The notes: generated by a model not told the origin, from the letters alone. 64,000 nucleotides of DNA from Streptomyces poonensis (GCF_014650915.1 NZ_BMVW01000013.1:81928-145927), one strand, 5' to 3'. Shown: positions 15,501 through 24,467, counted from the first letter of the stretch. Translations and numbers: made by a program.

Positions 15501-16327
15501 GAGCGGATCTCCTGAGTGCAGCACTTGATGCCGCCGCCGGCCTTGTGCAGCTCCGACAGGTCGACGGGGACGGGGACGTAACCCTGCCGCGCGAGCCGGC
15601 CCGCGAGCTGCTCGGCGCGCGGCGAGATGAAGACATGACGGCCGTCGGACACCGAGTTCAGCCCGAACGCCAGCGCGTCCTCGCGCGTCGCGAGCACCGC
15701 GTCCGGGTACAGCCGGGCGAGGACCTCGCGGCTGCCCGGCGAGAACGCCTCCGGGTAGTAGGCGATGTTCGCGTCGTCGCCGCCGGTTCCGTCGCCGAGC
15801 ACGAACAGCGCGGTGTCCAGGTGGTAGAAGTACGGGTTCACCAGCTGAAGGCTGATCACCGGAACCCCGAAGAACTCCTGCGCCTCGCGGTGCGCCTCCC
15901 GGGTCGTACGGAAACCGGTGCCGGCCAGCACCCAGCGCCCGGCCGGGACGAGGTCGCCCTCGCCCTCACACACCGACTCCGGCCGGTGCACGTCGAAGCC
16001 GGCGGCCTTGAACCAGCTCTCGTAGGCGGCGGACTCGGGGCGCCGTTCGGGCGCGTGGAAGAGGGAGCCGAAGACCCGGCCCCCGAGAACGAGCGCGGAG
16101 TTGGCCGCGAAGACCATGTCGGGCAGGTCCGCGACCGGCTCCACGGCGTCCACGGTGTGACCGTGGGCGCGGTAGGCGCCGATGAGCTCCGCCCACTGGC
16201 CGCGGGCGAGATCGACGTCGACGGGACGGTCCGGGTGCATCCAAGGGTTGATCGCGTACTGCACGGTGAAGTGCCGGGGTTCGCAGACCAGATAGCGCCG
16301 CCTGCTCGGCACACGGCTCTCGGACAC
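15497..16327 (-). CDS. ddaH: Dimethylarginine dimethylaminohydrolase-type amidinohydrolase
   Basis: A 276-residue member of the guanidine-modifying superfamily, which hydrolyses N-omega-methylarginines to citrulline or acts on arginine-like substrates. The catalytic His is in FYHLDTAL and the Cys in the C-terminal GGGIKCCTQEIR, both at the usual places; DMVFAANSALV is the substrate-binding region. It is coupled to rocD by an ATGA overlap. Whether the true substrate is methylarginine, arginine or ornithine-related cannot be settled here. Confidence 0.85.
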   Translation of the reverse strand: MSESRVPSRRRYLVCEPRHFTVQYAINPWMHPDRPVDVDLARGQWAELIGAYRAHGHTVDAVEPVADLPDMVFAANSALVLGGRVFGSLFHAPERRPESAAYESWFKAAGFDVHRPESVCEGEGDLVPAGRWVLAGTGFRTTREAHREAQEFFGVPVISLQLVNPYFYHLDTALFVLGDGTGGDDANIAYYPEAFSPGSREVLARLYPDAVLATREDALAFGLNSVSDGRHVFISPRAEQLAGRLARQGYVPVPVDLSELHKAGGGIKCCTQEIRS

Positions 16328-16489
16328 AGAGGGTTCCCTCCGCTCTCAGCGCGTGGTTGAGGTGGACACCACGGTAGAAAGCGGCACAGACGGGCGACAA
16401 GTGACGAAAGCTGCGTGGCTGCGCAGGATCGCTGCGTTGTCGGGGGCCTCAGCGCACGTCTGCTGCGTCCACGGACGGGACGGGGCGGC

Positions 16490-16993
16490 TCAGCGCAGGC
16501 CGGCCGCGTCCTCGGGCGCCGGCTGGCTCGCGCCCGCCTCCGGGCTCTCCGGCAGCAGGTGCGACAGCACCATGCAGCTGATCGTCTTCCGGATGAACGG
16601 CTCCGTCCGGATGCGCTCCAGTACCTCCTCGAAGTGCTCCACGTCCCGCGCCCGCACATGCAGCAGCGCGTCCGCGCCCCCGGTCACCGTCATGGCGGCC
16701 ACGATCTCCGGATGGTTGCGCACCACCTCCGCGAGGCGTCGGGGCGGCGCCGCGCCCTCGCAGTACACCTCCACGTACGCCTCCGTGCGCCAGCCCAGCG
16801 CCGAGGGCCGCACCGTGGCCGAGAACCCGGTGATCACTCCGGTCTCGCGCAGCCGGTCCACCCGCCGCTTCACGGCCGTCGCCGACAGCCCGACCGTCGC
16901 GCCGATCTCGGCGAAACTGGTCCTGGCGTTCGCCATCAGAGCGGTGACGATCCTCCGGTCGAGGTCGTCGAACGGCGCCGGCCTGCTGTCCAT
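16490..16993 (-). CDS. Lrp/AsnC-family transcriptional regulator
   Basis: A 167-residue regulator with an N-terminal winged helix (LDRRIVTALMANARTSFAEI, then VGLSATAVKRRVDRL as recognition helix) and a C-terminal RAM domain that binds amino acids. It lies upstream of ddaH and rocD on the same strand (162-nt gap), so it probably controls them in response to arginine or ornithine. ATG 16993 is preferred over the GTG at 17032. No Shine-Dalgarno precedes it, but a TACAGT box ends six bases upstream, which fits a leaderless transcript. Confidence 0.9.
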   Translation of the reverse strand: MDSRPAPFDDLDRRIVTALMANARTSFAEIGATVGLSATAVKRRVDRLRETGVITGFSATVRPSALGWRTEAYVEVYCEGAAPPRRLAEVVRNHPEIVAAMTVTGGADALLHVRARDVEHFEEVLERIRTEPFIRKTISCMVLSHLLPESPEAGASQPAPEDAAGLR

Positions 16994-17038
16994 GTCCGCA
17001 CTGTATCCAGCGCGGACATCCACGCCGGGCACATGTCC
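16992..17038. promoter_or_regulatory. Three phased ATGTCC elements, candidate Lrp operator
   Basis: ATGTCCGC (16992-16999) and its inverted copy GCGGACAT (17012-17019) form a perfect dyad with 12 bases between arms. A third ATGTCC lies at 17033-17038. Start-to-start spacing is about two helical turns. The site covers the regulator's own start and the promoter zone of the divergent response-regulator gene. Confidence 0.6.
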
Positions 17039-17070
17039 AGACGTACGGATTGCTCCTACACTCCACGTTC

Positions 17071-17820
17071 ATGCTGCGCGCCCTCGCCGTCGACGACGAA
17101 CGCCCCTCGCTGGAGGAACTCCTCTACCTGCTGAACGCGGACCCGCGCATCGGCAGCGCCGAGGGCGCGAGCGACGCCACCGAGGCGCTGCGCCGCATCA
17201 ACCGGGCCCTGGAGTCCGGCCCCGGCGGGCCCGAGGCGATCGACGTCGTCTTCCTCGACATCCAGATGCCCGGCCTCGACGGCCTCGACCTGGCCCGGCT
17301 GCTCACCGGCTTCGCCACGCCGCCGCTCGTCGTGTTCGTCACCGCCCACGAGGACTTCGCCGTGCAGGCCTTCGACCTCAAGGCCGTCGACTACGTGCTC
17401 AAGCCCGTGCGGAAGGAACGTCTCGCCGAGGCCGTGCGCCGCGCCGCCGAACGCCGCGGCGCCGCCCCCCTGATCCCCGTGCACGAACCAGATCCGGACC
17501 ACATATCCGTCGAGCTCGGCGGGGTCACCCGCTTCGTCCCCGTCGACGACATCACCCACGTCGAGGCCCACGGCGACTACGCGCGGCTGCACACCGACCG
17601 GGGCAGCCACCTGGTCCGTATCCCGCTGTCCACGCTGGAGGAGCGCTGGCGGGCCCGCGGCTTCCTGCGCATCCACCGCCGCCACCTCGTCGCCCTGCGC
17701 CACATCGCCGAGCTGAGACTGGACGCGGGCACGGTGAGCGTGCTCGTCGGCGAGGAGGAGCTCCAGGTCAGCCGACGGCACGCACGCGAACTCCGCGACC
17801 TGCTGATGCGGAGGCCGTGA
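17071..17820 (+). CDS. LytTR-type response regulator
   Basis: A 249-residue two-domain regulator. The receiver (residues 1-115) has the acidic pair VDDE, phosphoacceptor Asp63 in VVFLDIQMPGLDG, Thr in FVTAHEDF and Lys in YVLKPV. The C-terminal LytTR DNA-binding domain (about 150-245) contains VEAHGDYARLHT and RIHRRHLVALRHI. ATG 17071 follows a TACACT box by eight bases, so the message may be nearly leaderless. It heads an operon with a small membrane protein, a symporter and a LytS-type kinase, an arrangement known for nutrient-sensing systems. Confidence 0.92.
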   Translation: MLRALAVDDERPSLEELLYLLNADPRIGSAEGASDATEALRRINRALESGPGGPEAIDVVFLDIQMPGLDGLDLARLLTGFATPPLVVFVTAHEDFAVQAFDLKAVDYVLKPVRKERLAEAVRRAAERRGAAPLIPVHEPDPDHISVELGGVTRFVPVDDITHVEAHGDYARLHTDRGSHLVRIPLSTLEERWRARGFLRIHRRHLVALRHIAELRLDAGTVSVLVGEEELQVSRRHARELRDLLMRRP

Positions 17821-17822
17821 CG

Positions 17823-18179
17823 GTGCCCCAGGACCCCACCGAGCGCCGCGTCGTGGTCACCGCCCCGCCCCGCCGCACCACCCGCGCCTACGGCTACTAC
17901 CGCCCCCGCACCGAGATCGACGAGCAGACCACCCTCGGCCACACCTACGTCCGCTCCCTCATGCGCAGCCAGCTGCGCGCCGCCCTCACCGGGTTCGCGG
18001 TGCTCGCCCTGCTGGTCGGCCCGCTCCCGCTGGTCTTCGCGGCGGCGGCGGACGGCCGCCTGGAGTGGGCGGTGCTCGGCTTCGGCCTGTACGCCCCGCT
18101 GGTCCTCCTCGCCCGCTGGTACGTCCGACGAGCCGAGCGCAACGAACGCGACTTCGTGCGCCTCGTCGAAGACCGCTGA
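17823..18179 (+). CDS. Small membrane protein, DUF485-like
   Basis: A 118-residue protein with a soluble, Arg/Tyr-rich N-terminus and two membrane helices (about residues 58-79 and 85-103). It ends in an Arg-rich tail. Size, topology and position directly before a sodium:solute symporter match the DUF485 (YjcH-like) partners of acetate-type permeases. GTG 17823 has GGAGG eight bases upstream; a GTG overlapping the previous stop is the alternative. Confidence 0.7.
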   Translation: MPQDPTERRVVVTAPPRRTTRAYGYYRPRTEIDEQTTLGHTYVRSLMRSQLRAALTGFAVLALLVGPLPLVFAAAADGRLEWAVLGFGLYAPLVLLARWYVRRAERNERDFVRLVEDR

Positions 18180-18198
18180 CCCCGGGCGGCACCCACCG

Positions 18199-19965
18199 AT
18201 GAACTCCGGCTACGCCGTCCCCGCCGTCGCGCTCGTCGTCGTCGCGACCGTCCTCGTCGGCGCGTTCGGCCTGCGCATCTCCCGTACGACGTCCGACTTC
18301 TACGTCGCCTCCCGCACCGTCGGCCCCCGCCTCAACGCGGCCGCGATCAGCGGCGAGTACCTGTCAGCCGCCTCCTTCCTCGGCATCGCGGGCCTGGTCC
18401 TCGTCCAGGGCCCCGACATGCTCTGGTACCCGGTCGGCTACACCGCGGGCTACCTGGTACTCCTGCTGTTCGTCGCGGCCCCGCTGCGCCGCTCCGGCGC
18501 GTACACGCTGCCCGACTTCGCCGAGGCACGGCTCGCCTCCCAGGCGGTGCGGCGGCTCGCGGGGGCCTTCGTGGTAGGGGTCGGCTGGCTGTACCTGCTG
18601 CCCCAGCTGCAGGGCGCCGGCCTGACACTGGCCGTGCTGACCGCCGCGCCCGACTGGCTCGGCGGCGTCATCGTCGCCGTCGTGGTGGTCGCGACCGTCG
18701 CCGCGGGCGGTATGCGCAGCATCACCTTCGTCCAGGCGTTCCAGTACTGGCTGAAACTCACCGCCCTGCTCGTCCCCGCCCTCTTCCTCGTCCTGGCCTG
18801 GCAGGACGACGGCGCCGACCGCCGGGTCTTCGACGAACCCGCCGCCTTCCGCGAGCAGCGCGTCGTCCGCGTCGACGACACCCTCGACCTGCGCCTGGAA
18901 CGCCCCCTCAGTGTCACCGCCACCGGCACGGTCGACGGCCGCCGGTACGAGAACGAGAGCCTCGACCTGCCCGCCGGCACCCACCGCGTCGACCGCGGCA
19001 CCGAACTGACCTTCACCGCGGGCGACCCCGTCCCCGTCGCCGACCGCGGCACGGGCGGCGGCATGTCGGACTCCCTCGCCGCGGGCCGCGAGCAGCGCCC
19101 GCTGTACGCCACGTACGGGCTGATCCTCGCCACCTTCCTCGGCACCATGGGCCTGCCCCATGTCGTCGTCCGCTTCTACACCAGCCCGAACGGCGTCGCC
19201 GCCCGCCGCACCACGGTCGTCGTCCTCGCCCTGGCCGGCGCGTTCTACCTGCTCCCGCCCGTCTACGGGGCGCTCGGCCGCAGTTACGCCCCCGAGCTGG
19301 CCCTCACCGGTGACGCCGACGCGGCCGTGCTGCTCCTGCCGGACCGGATGATCGGCGGGCTCGGCGGCGACCTGCTGGGCGCGCTCGTCGCGGGCGGGGC
19401 GTTCGCCGCGTTCCTGTCCACCGCGTCCGGGCTGACCATGGCCGTGGCGGGCGTCCTCACCCAGGACGTGCTGCCCTCGCGCGGCGTACGGCACTTCCGG
19501 CTCGGCACGGTCCTCGCGATGGCCGTGCCGCTGGCGGCCAGCGCACTGGTGGGCGGGCTGCCCGTGGCCGACGCGGTGGGCCTCGCCTTCGCCGTGTCCG
19601 CGTCCTCGTTCTGCCCGCTGCTCGTGCTCGGCATCTGGTGGCGGCGGCTCACCCCGCCGGGCGCGGCCGCCGGGATGCTCGTCGGCGGGGGATCGGCGCT
19701 GTGCGCGGTCGCGGCGACCATGGCGGGCTACCCCGCGCACGGCAGCCTGCACGCGCTGCTCGCCTGGCCCGCGCTGTGGTCCGTGCCGCTCGGGTTCCTG
19801 ACGATGGTGCTGGTGTCGCTGGCGACACCGGGGCGGGTGCCGCCCGGCACCCCGGCGATCCTCGCGCGCTTCCATCTGCCGGAGGAGCTCGTGGGCGGCA
19901 AGGCGCGCGGCGCGGTGCCGGACGTACCGGAAGAGGGGGAGGACACATGGGCGCGGGAGAGATGA
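18199..19965 (+). CDS. Sodium:solute symporter family permease
   Basis: A 588-residue, roughly 13-helix permease of the SSS family. The second helix region carries the family sequence SDFYVASRTVGPRLNAAA, then GEYLSAASFLGIAG. Later helices include FLGTMGLPHVVVRFYT and the conserved AAFLSTASGLTMAVAG, all typical of acetate/pyruvate-type symporters (ActP/MctP). A soluble loop of about 80 residues (near 210-290, DDGADRR to VPVADRG) is longer than usual. The substrate is probably a small carboxylate, but this is by analogy. Confidence 0.88.
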   Translation: MNSGYAVPAVALVVVATVLVGAFGLRISRTTSDFYVASRTVGPRLNAAAISGEYLSAASFLGIAGLVLVQGPDMLWYPVGYTAGYLVLLLFVAAPLRRSGAYTLPDFAEARLASQAVRRLAGAFVVGVGWLYLLPQLQGAGLTLAVLTAAPDWLGGVIVAVVVVATVAAGGMRSITFVQAFQYWLKLTALLVPALFLVLAWQDDGADRRVFDEPAAFREQRVVRVDDTLDLRLERPLSVTATGTVDGRRYENESLDLPAGTHRVDRGTELTFTAGDPVPVADRGTGGGMSDSLAAGREQRPLYATYGLILATFLGTMGLPHVVVRFYTSPNGVAARRTTVVVLALAGAFYLLPPVYGALGRSYAPELALTGDADAAVLLLPDRMIGGLGGDLLGALVAGGAFAAFLSTASGLTMAVAGVLTQDVLPSRGVRHFRLGTVLAMAVPLAASALVGGLPVADAVGLAFAVSASSFCPLLVLGIWWRRLTPPGAAAGMLVGGGSALCAVAATMAGYPAHGSLHALLAWPALWSVPLGFLTMVLVSLATPGRVPPGTPAILARFHLPEELVGGKARGAVPDVPEEGEDTWARER

Positions 19966-21179
19966 GCGCGTTCGTCGCCGGGCTGTGCGTGGCCGCGCTG
20001 CCGCTGCTCGCCGCCGGGTTCTGGCTGGGGCGGCGCACCGCGCGCACCCGCAGCCTCGGCGGGCTCGGCACACCCGTCGAGCACGCCACCTTCGAGACCC
20101 TGCACACCGCGTCCCTCGCCGCGCCGCCGCTGCGCGCGGGCCTCACCGAGGAGACCGCCCGCAGGTCGGCACGGCGGCTGCGCACCCTGCTCGGCACGGA
20201 CGCGCTCTGCCTCACCGACCACGAGACGGTCCTCGCCTGGGACGGAGCGGGCGAGCACCATCGCGCACAGATCATGGAACGCCTCGCGGGCCCCCTGGAG
20301 ACCGGCCGCGGCGAGGCCTTCCGGCTGACGTGCGAGGAGCCGGACTGCCCGCTGCGCTGGGCCGTCGTCGCGCCCCTCACCGTCGACGACCGCGTCCACG
20401 GCGCGCTCGTCGCCTGCGCGCCCGGCGAGTCCGCCGTCCTGGTCCGCGCCGCCGGGGAGGTCGCCCGCTGGGTCTCCGTCCAGCTGGAACTGGCCGACCT
20501 CGACCGCTCCCGCACCCGCCTCATCGAGGCCGAGATCAGGGCCCTGCGCGCCCAGATCTCCCCGCACTTCGTCTTCAACTCGCTCGCAGTGATCGCGTCC
20601 TTCGTGCGGACCGACCCCGAGCGGGCCCGTGAGCTGCTGCTGGAGTTCGCCGACTTCACCCGCTACTCGTTCCGCCGGCACGGCGACTTCACCACCCTCG
20701 CCGACGAATTGCACGCCATCGACCACTACCTGGCGCTCGTCCGGGCCCGCTTCGGCGACCGCCTCTCGGTCACCCTCCAGATAGCCCCCGAGGTCCTGCC
20801 GGTCGCCCTGCCCTTCCTCTGCCTCCAGCCCCTCGTCGAGAACGCCGTCAAGCACGGTCTGGAGGGCAAGATCGTGTCGGCCGGAGGCAAGTGCCACATC
20901 GGCATCACCGCGCAGGACGCGGGCGCCGAGGCGCTCGTCGTCATCGAGGACGACGGCGCCGGCATGGACCCCGAGCTGCTGCGCCGCATCCTGGCGGGGG
21001 AGGCCGGCCCCTCCGGCGGCATCGGCCTGAGCAACGTCGACGAGCGGCTCCGCCAGGTGTACGGCGACGACCGCGGCCTCGTCATCGAGACCGCGGTCGG
21101 GGCGGGTATGAAGATCACCGCCCGGCTGCCCAAGTACCAGCCGGGCGTTCACTCGGGGGGCCGGCTGCCCCGCGAGTGA
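19947..21179 (+). CDS. LytS-type sensor histidine kinase
   Basis: A 410-residue kinase with one N-terminal membrane helix, a GAF-like central domain (residues about 50-180) containing CEEPDCPLRW, and a His_kinase domain with the phosphoacceptor His in AQISPHFVFNSL. The HATPase domain shows LVENAVKHG and GGIGLSNVDERL. It lacks the multi-helix 5TM domain of classic LytS. ATG 19947 lies 19 bases inside the symporter gene behind GGGGGAGG, so expression is coupled. The likely partner is the LytTR regulator at the head of the operon. Confidence 0.9.
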   Translation: MGAGEMSAFVAGLCVAALPLLAAGFWLGRRTARTRSLGGLGTPVEHATFETLHTASLAAPPLRAGLTEETARRSARRLRTLLGTDALCLTDHETVLAWDGAGEHHRAQIMERLAGPLETGRGEAFRLTCEEPDCPLRWAVVAPLTVDDRVHGALVACAPGESAVLVRAAGEVARWVSVQLELADLDRSRTRLIEAEIRALRAQISPHFVFNSLAVIASFVRTDPERARELLLEFADFTRYSFRRHGDFTTLADELHAIDHYLALVRARFGDRLSVTLQIAPEVLPVALPFLCLQPLVENAVKHGLEGKIVSAGGKCHIGITAQDAGAEALVVIEDDGAGMDPELLRRILAGEAGPSGGIGLSNVDERLRQVYGDDRGLVIETAVGAGMKITARLPKYQPGVHSGGRLPRE

Positions 21180-21183
21180 GGCC

Positions 21184-21342
21184 TCAGGCGCTGCGCGAGG
21201 CTGCCATGCCGAGCGTGACGAGGCCGAGGAGGACCCAGCCGAACCAGAGCCAGCCGTTGGAGCCGAGGGCCACCGTGTAGGCCGTCACCATGACGAGCCC
21301 ACCCACGGTGAGCACTCCCATCGTCTTCGTGGAACCGGGCAT
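21184..21342 (-). CDS. Small two-helix membrane protein
   Basis: A 52-residue protein with two membrane helices (TMGVLTVGGLVMVTAYTVAL and WLWFGWVLLGLVTLGM). It has an excellent ribosome site, AGGAGG nine bases before ATG 21342, and clean Streptomyces codon bias. I do not recognise a family. It lies between the convergent kinase gene and the CtaG gene, on the CtaG strand. Confidence 0.75.
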   Translation of the reverse strand: MPGSTKTMGVLTVGGLVMVTAYTVALGSNGWLWFGWVLLGLVTLGMAASRSA

Positions 21343-21403
21343 CGCGACACCCTCCTGGAGACTTGATCCCTCTCCATGGTGCCCCCGTTCCGGGAAAAAA
21401 GAC

Positions 21404-22354
21404 TCAGCGGCCGCGCGCGTCGAGCGAAGCCAGATAGGCGTTGTACGCCTCGAGCTCCTTGTCCCCGTCGCGCTCGGCGGCGCGGTCCTTGCGCCGGGCC
21501 TGCCGCTGCTCGGAGCGGTACCACTGGAACAGCAGCGCTATCAGCACGAGCACGGACGGGATCTCACTGAACGCCCAGGCGATACCGCCGGCCGCGTTCT
21601 GGTCGGAGAGCGCCTCGATGCCGAGCGAGGCCGGAGGGTTCCGGTACGTCTCGACCATCGGAGTGGACGCCATCATCAGCGCGATGCCGAAGAACGCGTG
21701 GAACGGCATGCCCGCGAACAGCTCCAGCATCCGCATCAGATAGCCCGGGCGGTGCGGCCCCGGGTCGACGCCCATGATCGGCCAGAAGAACACCAGGCCG
21801 ACGGCGAGGAAGTGCAGCATCATCGCGATGTGCCCCGGCTTCGACTCCATCAGGAAGTCGAACAGCGGCGTGAAGTACAGCGCGTACAGGCTCGCGATGA
21901 ACATGGGGATCGTGAACACGGGGTGCGTGATGATCCGCATGTACCGGCTGTGCAGCAGCATCAGCAGCAGCTCGCGCGGACCCTTGCGGCCCCGCCCCGC
22001 GGTCGGCAGCGCGCGCAGCGCCAGCGTGATCGGGGCGCCGAGCAGCAGCAGGATCGGCGCCAGCATGCTGATCACCATGTGCTGCACCATGTGCACGCTG
22101 AACATGACCATGCCGTAGTCGTTCAGCCCGGTGCACATCATCAGCAGGATGAGCAGCACCCCGACGGCGAACCACACCGTGCGGTTCACCGGCCACTTGT
22201 CACCGCGCCGGGTCAGCCGGGCGACCCCCCACCCGTACAGGGCGAGCGCCACCAGGCAGCCGATGAGGAAGAACGGGTCCGTCGACCACTCGAGCCCCCG
22301 CCCCAGCGTGAACGGCGGCAGGTCCATCGACGTGCCGTGCCCGCTGTGATCCAT
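21404..22354 (-). CDS. ctaG: Cytochrome c oxidase assembly protein CtaG
   Basis: A 316-residue integral membrane protein with about seven helices, of the caa3-type CtaG/CtaG_Bacillus family required for copper delivery to cytochrome oxidase. Conserved features are MVMFSVHMVQHMV, the HFLAVGLVFFWPIMGVDP segment and the FHAFFGIALM helix, each with histidines in membrane segments. The N-terminus carries a Met/His-rich MDHSGHG that may bind copper. Confidence 0.9.
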   Translation of the reverse strand: MDHSGHGTSMDLPPFTLGRGLEWSTDPFFLIGCLVALALYGWGVARLTRRGDKWPVNRTVWFAVGVLLILLMMCTGLNDYGMVMFSVHMVQHMVISMLAPILLLLGAPITLALRALPTAGRGRKGPRELLLMLLHSRYMRIITHPVFTIPMFIASLYALYFTPLFDFLMESKPGHIAMMLHFLAVGLVFFWPIMGVDPGPHRPGYLMRMLELFAGMPFHAFFGIALMMASTPMVETYRNPPASLGIEALSDQNAAGGIAWAFSEIPSVLVLIALLFQWYRSEQRQARRKDRAAERDGDKELEAYNAYLASLDARGR

Positions 22355-22480
22355 CCCACGGCTCCTGATTCGTGCGGGTTGTGCTGTCTGTCCGCACCCA
22401 GAGTAGAGCCGCCCCCCGGCGCGTCCGGCACCGGGGGGCGGTTCAGCGCGCCGGTCGTCGCACGGCGACCGGGCGGAACG

Positions 22481-23506
22481 TCACAGCACGCATTCCGCCT
22501 CGGCGTACCGGTCCAGCGGGACGGTCTTCAGCGTCTCGACGGCCTCCGCCAGCGGCACCATCACGATGTCGGTGCCGCGCAGCGCGGTCATCATGCCGAA
22601 CTCGCCCCGGTGCACGGCCTCCACCGCGTGCCAGCCGAACCGGGTCGCGAGGACGCGGTCGTACGCGGTCGGGGTGCCGCCGCGCTGGACGTGCCCGAGG
22701 ATCACCGGACGGGCCTCCTTGCCGAGGCGCCGCTCCAGTTCGACGGCGAGCTGGCGGGCGACCCCGGCGAAGCGCTCGTGGCCGTAGACGTCCTTGCCGC
22801 CCTCGTCGAAGTCCATGGTGCCGGGCCTGGGCTTGGCGCCCTCGGCGGCCACGACGATCGCGAACCGCTTGCCCTGGTCGAAGCGCTCGCCGACCTTGGC
22901 GGTCAGCTCGTCGATGTCGAAGGGCCGCTCGGGGACGACGACGGCGTGCGCGCCGGCCGCCATACCGGAGTGGAGGGCGATCCAGCCGGTGTGCCGGCCC
23001 ATCACCTCCACGATGAGGACGCGCTGGTGGGACTCGGCCGTGGTCTTCAGCCGGTCCAGCGCCTCGGTCGCCACCCCCACGGCCGTGTCGAAGCCGAAGG
23101 TGACGTCCGTCACCGCGATGTCGTTGTCGATGGTCTTCGGCACGCCGACGATCGGCAGGCCGTTGTCCGAGAGCAGCCGGGCCGCCTTGAGCGTGCCCTC
23201 ACCGCCGATCGGGATGATCGCGTCGAGGCCGAGGTCCTGGACATGGCTCCTGGCCCGCTCCACGCCGTCCCGCAGATGCTCGGGGCGGACGCGGGAGGAA
23301 CCGAGGATCGTGCCGCCGCGGGCGAGGATGCCGCCCACCGCGTCGAGGTCGAGCTTGAGGTAGTCGCACTCCAGGAGACCCTTCCAGCCGTCCCGGAAGC
23401 CGATGACCTCGTCGCCGTGGTCGACGACGGAACGGTGCACGACGGACCGGATGACGGCGTTCAGCCCGGGGCAGTCACCGCCGGACGTGAGGACACCAAT
23501 GCGCAT
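22481..23506 (-). CDS. pfkA: 6-phosphofructokinase
   Basis: A 341-residue phosphofructokinase, the glycolytic enzyme phosphorylating fructose 6-phosphate. Motifs are LTSGGDCPGLNAVI at the start, GGEGTLKAA in the donor site, the catalytic Asp in TIDNDI, and MGRHTGW. Gly in GGEGT (not Asp) points to ATP, not pyrophosphate, as donor. ATG 23506 gives the usual actinobacterial length and follows GGAGAAGG; GTG 23527 is possible. Streptomyces has several pfkA paralogues; this is one of them. Confidence 0.93.
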   Translation of the reverse strand: MRIGVLTSGGDCPGLNAVIRSVVHRSVVDHGDEVIGFRDGWKGLLECDYLKLDLDAVGGILARGGTILGSSRVRPEHLRDGVERARSHVQDLGLDAIIPIGGEGTLKAARLLSDNGLPIVGVPKTIDNDIAVTDVTFGFDTAVGVATEALDRLKTTAESHQRVLIVEVMGRHTGWIALHSGMAAGAHAVVVPERPFDIDELTAKVGERFDQGKRFAIVVAAEGAKPRPGTMDFDEGGKDVYGHERFAGVARQLAVELERRLGKEARPVILGHVQRGGTPTAYDRVLATRFGWHAVEAVHRGEFGMMTALRGTDIVMVPLAEAVETLKTVPLDRYAEAECVL

Positions 23507-23651
23507 AGCCCGAGATACCTTCTCCACGTGGGCCGGGAGCCGGACGCCGCTGTCCGGCGGGACCCCGTCACCCTACCGGCGGAAGGGGGAGGGGCCGCAC
23601 CGTGCGTCCGCGTTCCGGACACCCCCGCACACGTGAGCGCCGGACGTGACA

Positions 23652-23698
23652 GACGGGCCCTCGTGCGGGGGTGGGAACACCGCGCACAAGGGCCCGTC
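23652..23698. terminator. Intrinsic terminator after gatD
   Basis: Two 16-nt arms (23652-23667 and 23683-23698) pair with one mismatch around a 15-nt loop; each contains GGGCCC. It stands between the end of the MurT/GatD operon and the start of pfkA, both on the minus strand. Confidence 0.75.
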
Positions 23699-23716
23699 AC
23701 GGACCGGCGAGGGAGG

Positions 23717-24445
23717 TCAGGCGGGCTGCTCGGCCGCCGCGATCCGCTCGTTGCGGAGCGCCTCGTACCAGCGGTCGTCGACCGGCGGCAGCGCGTTGAC
23801 GTCGAGCGCGAGCTTCAGCAGGTGGTCCGCGATCAGCGGGTTGCGGGCGAGCACCGGCCCGTGCATGTACGTCCCGAAGACCGTGTCGTTGAACGCGCCC
23901 TCCGTGCCGTCGCCCGTGCCGTTGCCGTTGCCGATGCGCACCCGCGCCAGCGGGCGCGCGGTGGGGCCGAGGTGCGTCACGCCCTGGTGGTTCTCGAACC
24001 CGGTCAGCGGCGGCAGGCCGAGCTGCGGGTCCATGTCCGCGAGCACGTCACCGACGCAGCGCGCGCCCTCGCCGCGCGTGGTGGTGATGTCCAGCAGCCC
24101 GAGGCCGGGCTCCCGCTGGCCGAGGTCGTTGATGAACTCGCGCCCGAGGATCTGGTAGCCGGCGCAGACCGAGAACACGATCGCGCCGTTCTCCACGGCC
24201 CGGTACAGCTGGCCGTCGCGGCGCAGCCGCTCGGCCGCGAGCCGCTGCGGCCGGTCCTCGCCGCCCCCTATCAGGTAGATGTCGCCGGAGGTGGGGATCG
24301 GCTGGTCGCTGCGTACGTCCAGCCGGGCCACGTCCAGGCCGCGCTGGCGCGCCCGGCGCTCGACGACGAGCACGTTGCCCTGGTCACCGTAGGTGCTGAG
24401 CAGGTCCGGGTAGACCCAGACGACCCGCAGTTGGTTGTCGCTCAC
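23717..24445 (-). CDS. gatD: Lipid II isoglutaminyl synthase, glutaminase subunit GatD
   Basis: A 242-residue class I (CobB/CobQ-like) glutamine amidotransferase. The nucleophile Cys is in FSVCAGYQILG and the His in GTYMHGPVLARNP. GatD supplies ammonia to MurT, which amidates the D-Glu of lipid II to D-iGln. It follows murT by 22 bases on the same strand and starts at GTG 24445 behind AGGGGA. The pair is a standard peptidoglycan operon in Gram-positives. Confidence 0.92.
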   Translation of the reverse strand: MSDNQLRVVWVYPDLLSTYGDQGNVLVVERRARQRGLDVARLDVRSDQPIPTSGDIYLIGGGEDRPQRLAAERLRRDGQLYRAVENGAIVFSVCAGYQILGREFINDLGQREPGLGLLDITTTRGEGARCVGDVLADMDPQLGLPPLTGFENHQGVTHLGPTARPLARVRIGNGNGTGDGTEGAFNDTVFGTYMHGPVLARNPLIADHLLKLALDVNALPPVDDRWYEALRNERIAAAEQPA

Positions 24446-24467
24446 AAAAGTCCCCTGAGGTCTCGTG

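Noticed and set aside
22481..23506. Pyrophosphate-dependent phosphofructokinase
   Set aside because: The donor-site motif is GGEGT, with Gly where PPi enzymes carry Asp.
23652..23698. Riboswitch or attenuator in front of pfkA
   Set aside because: The hairpin lies upstream of pfkA but is better explained as the terminator of the murT-gatD operon; no conserved riboswitch blocks are seen.
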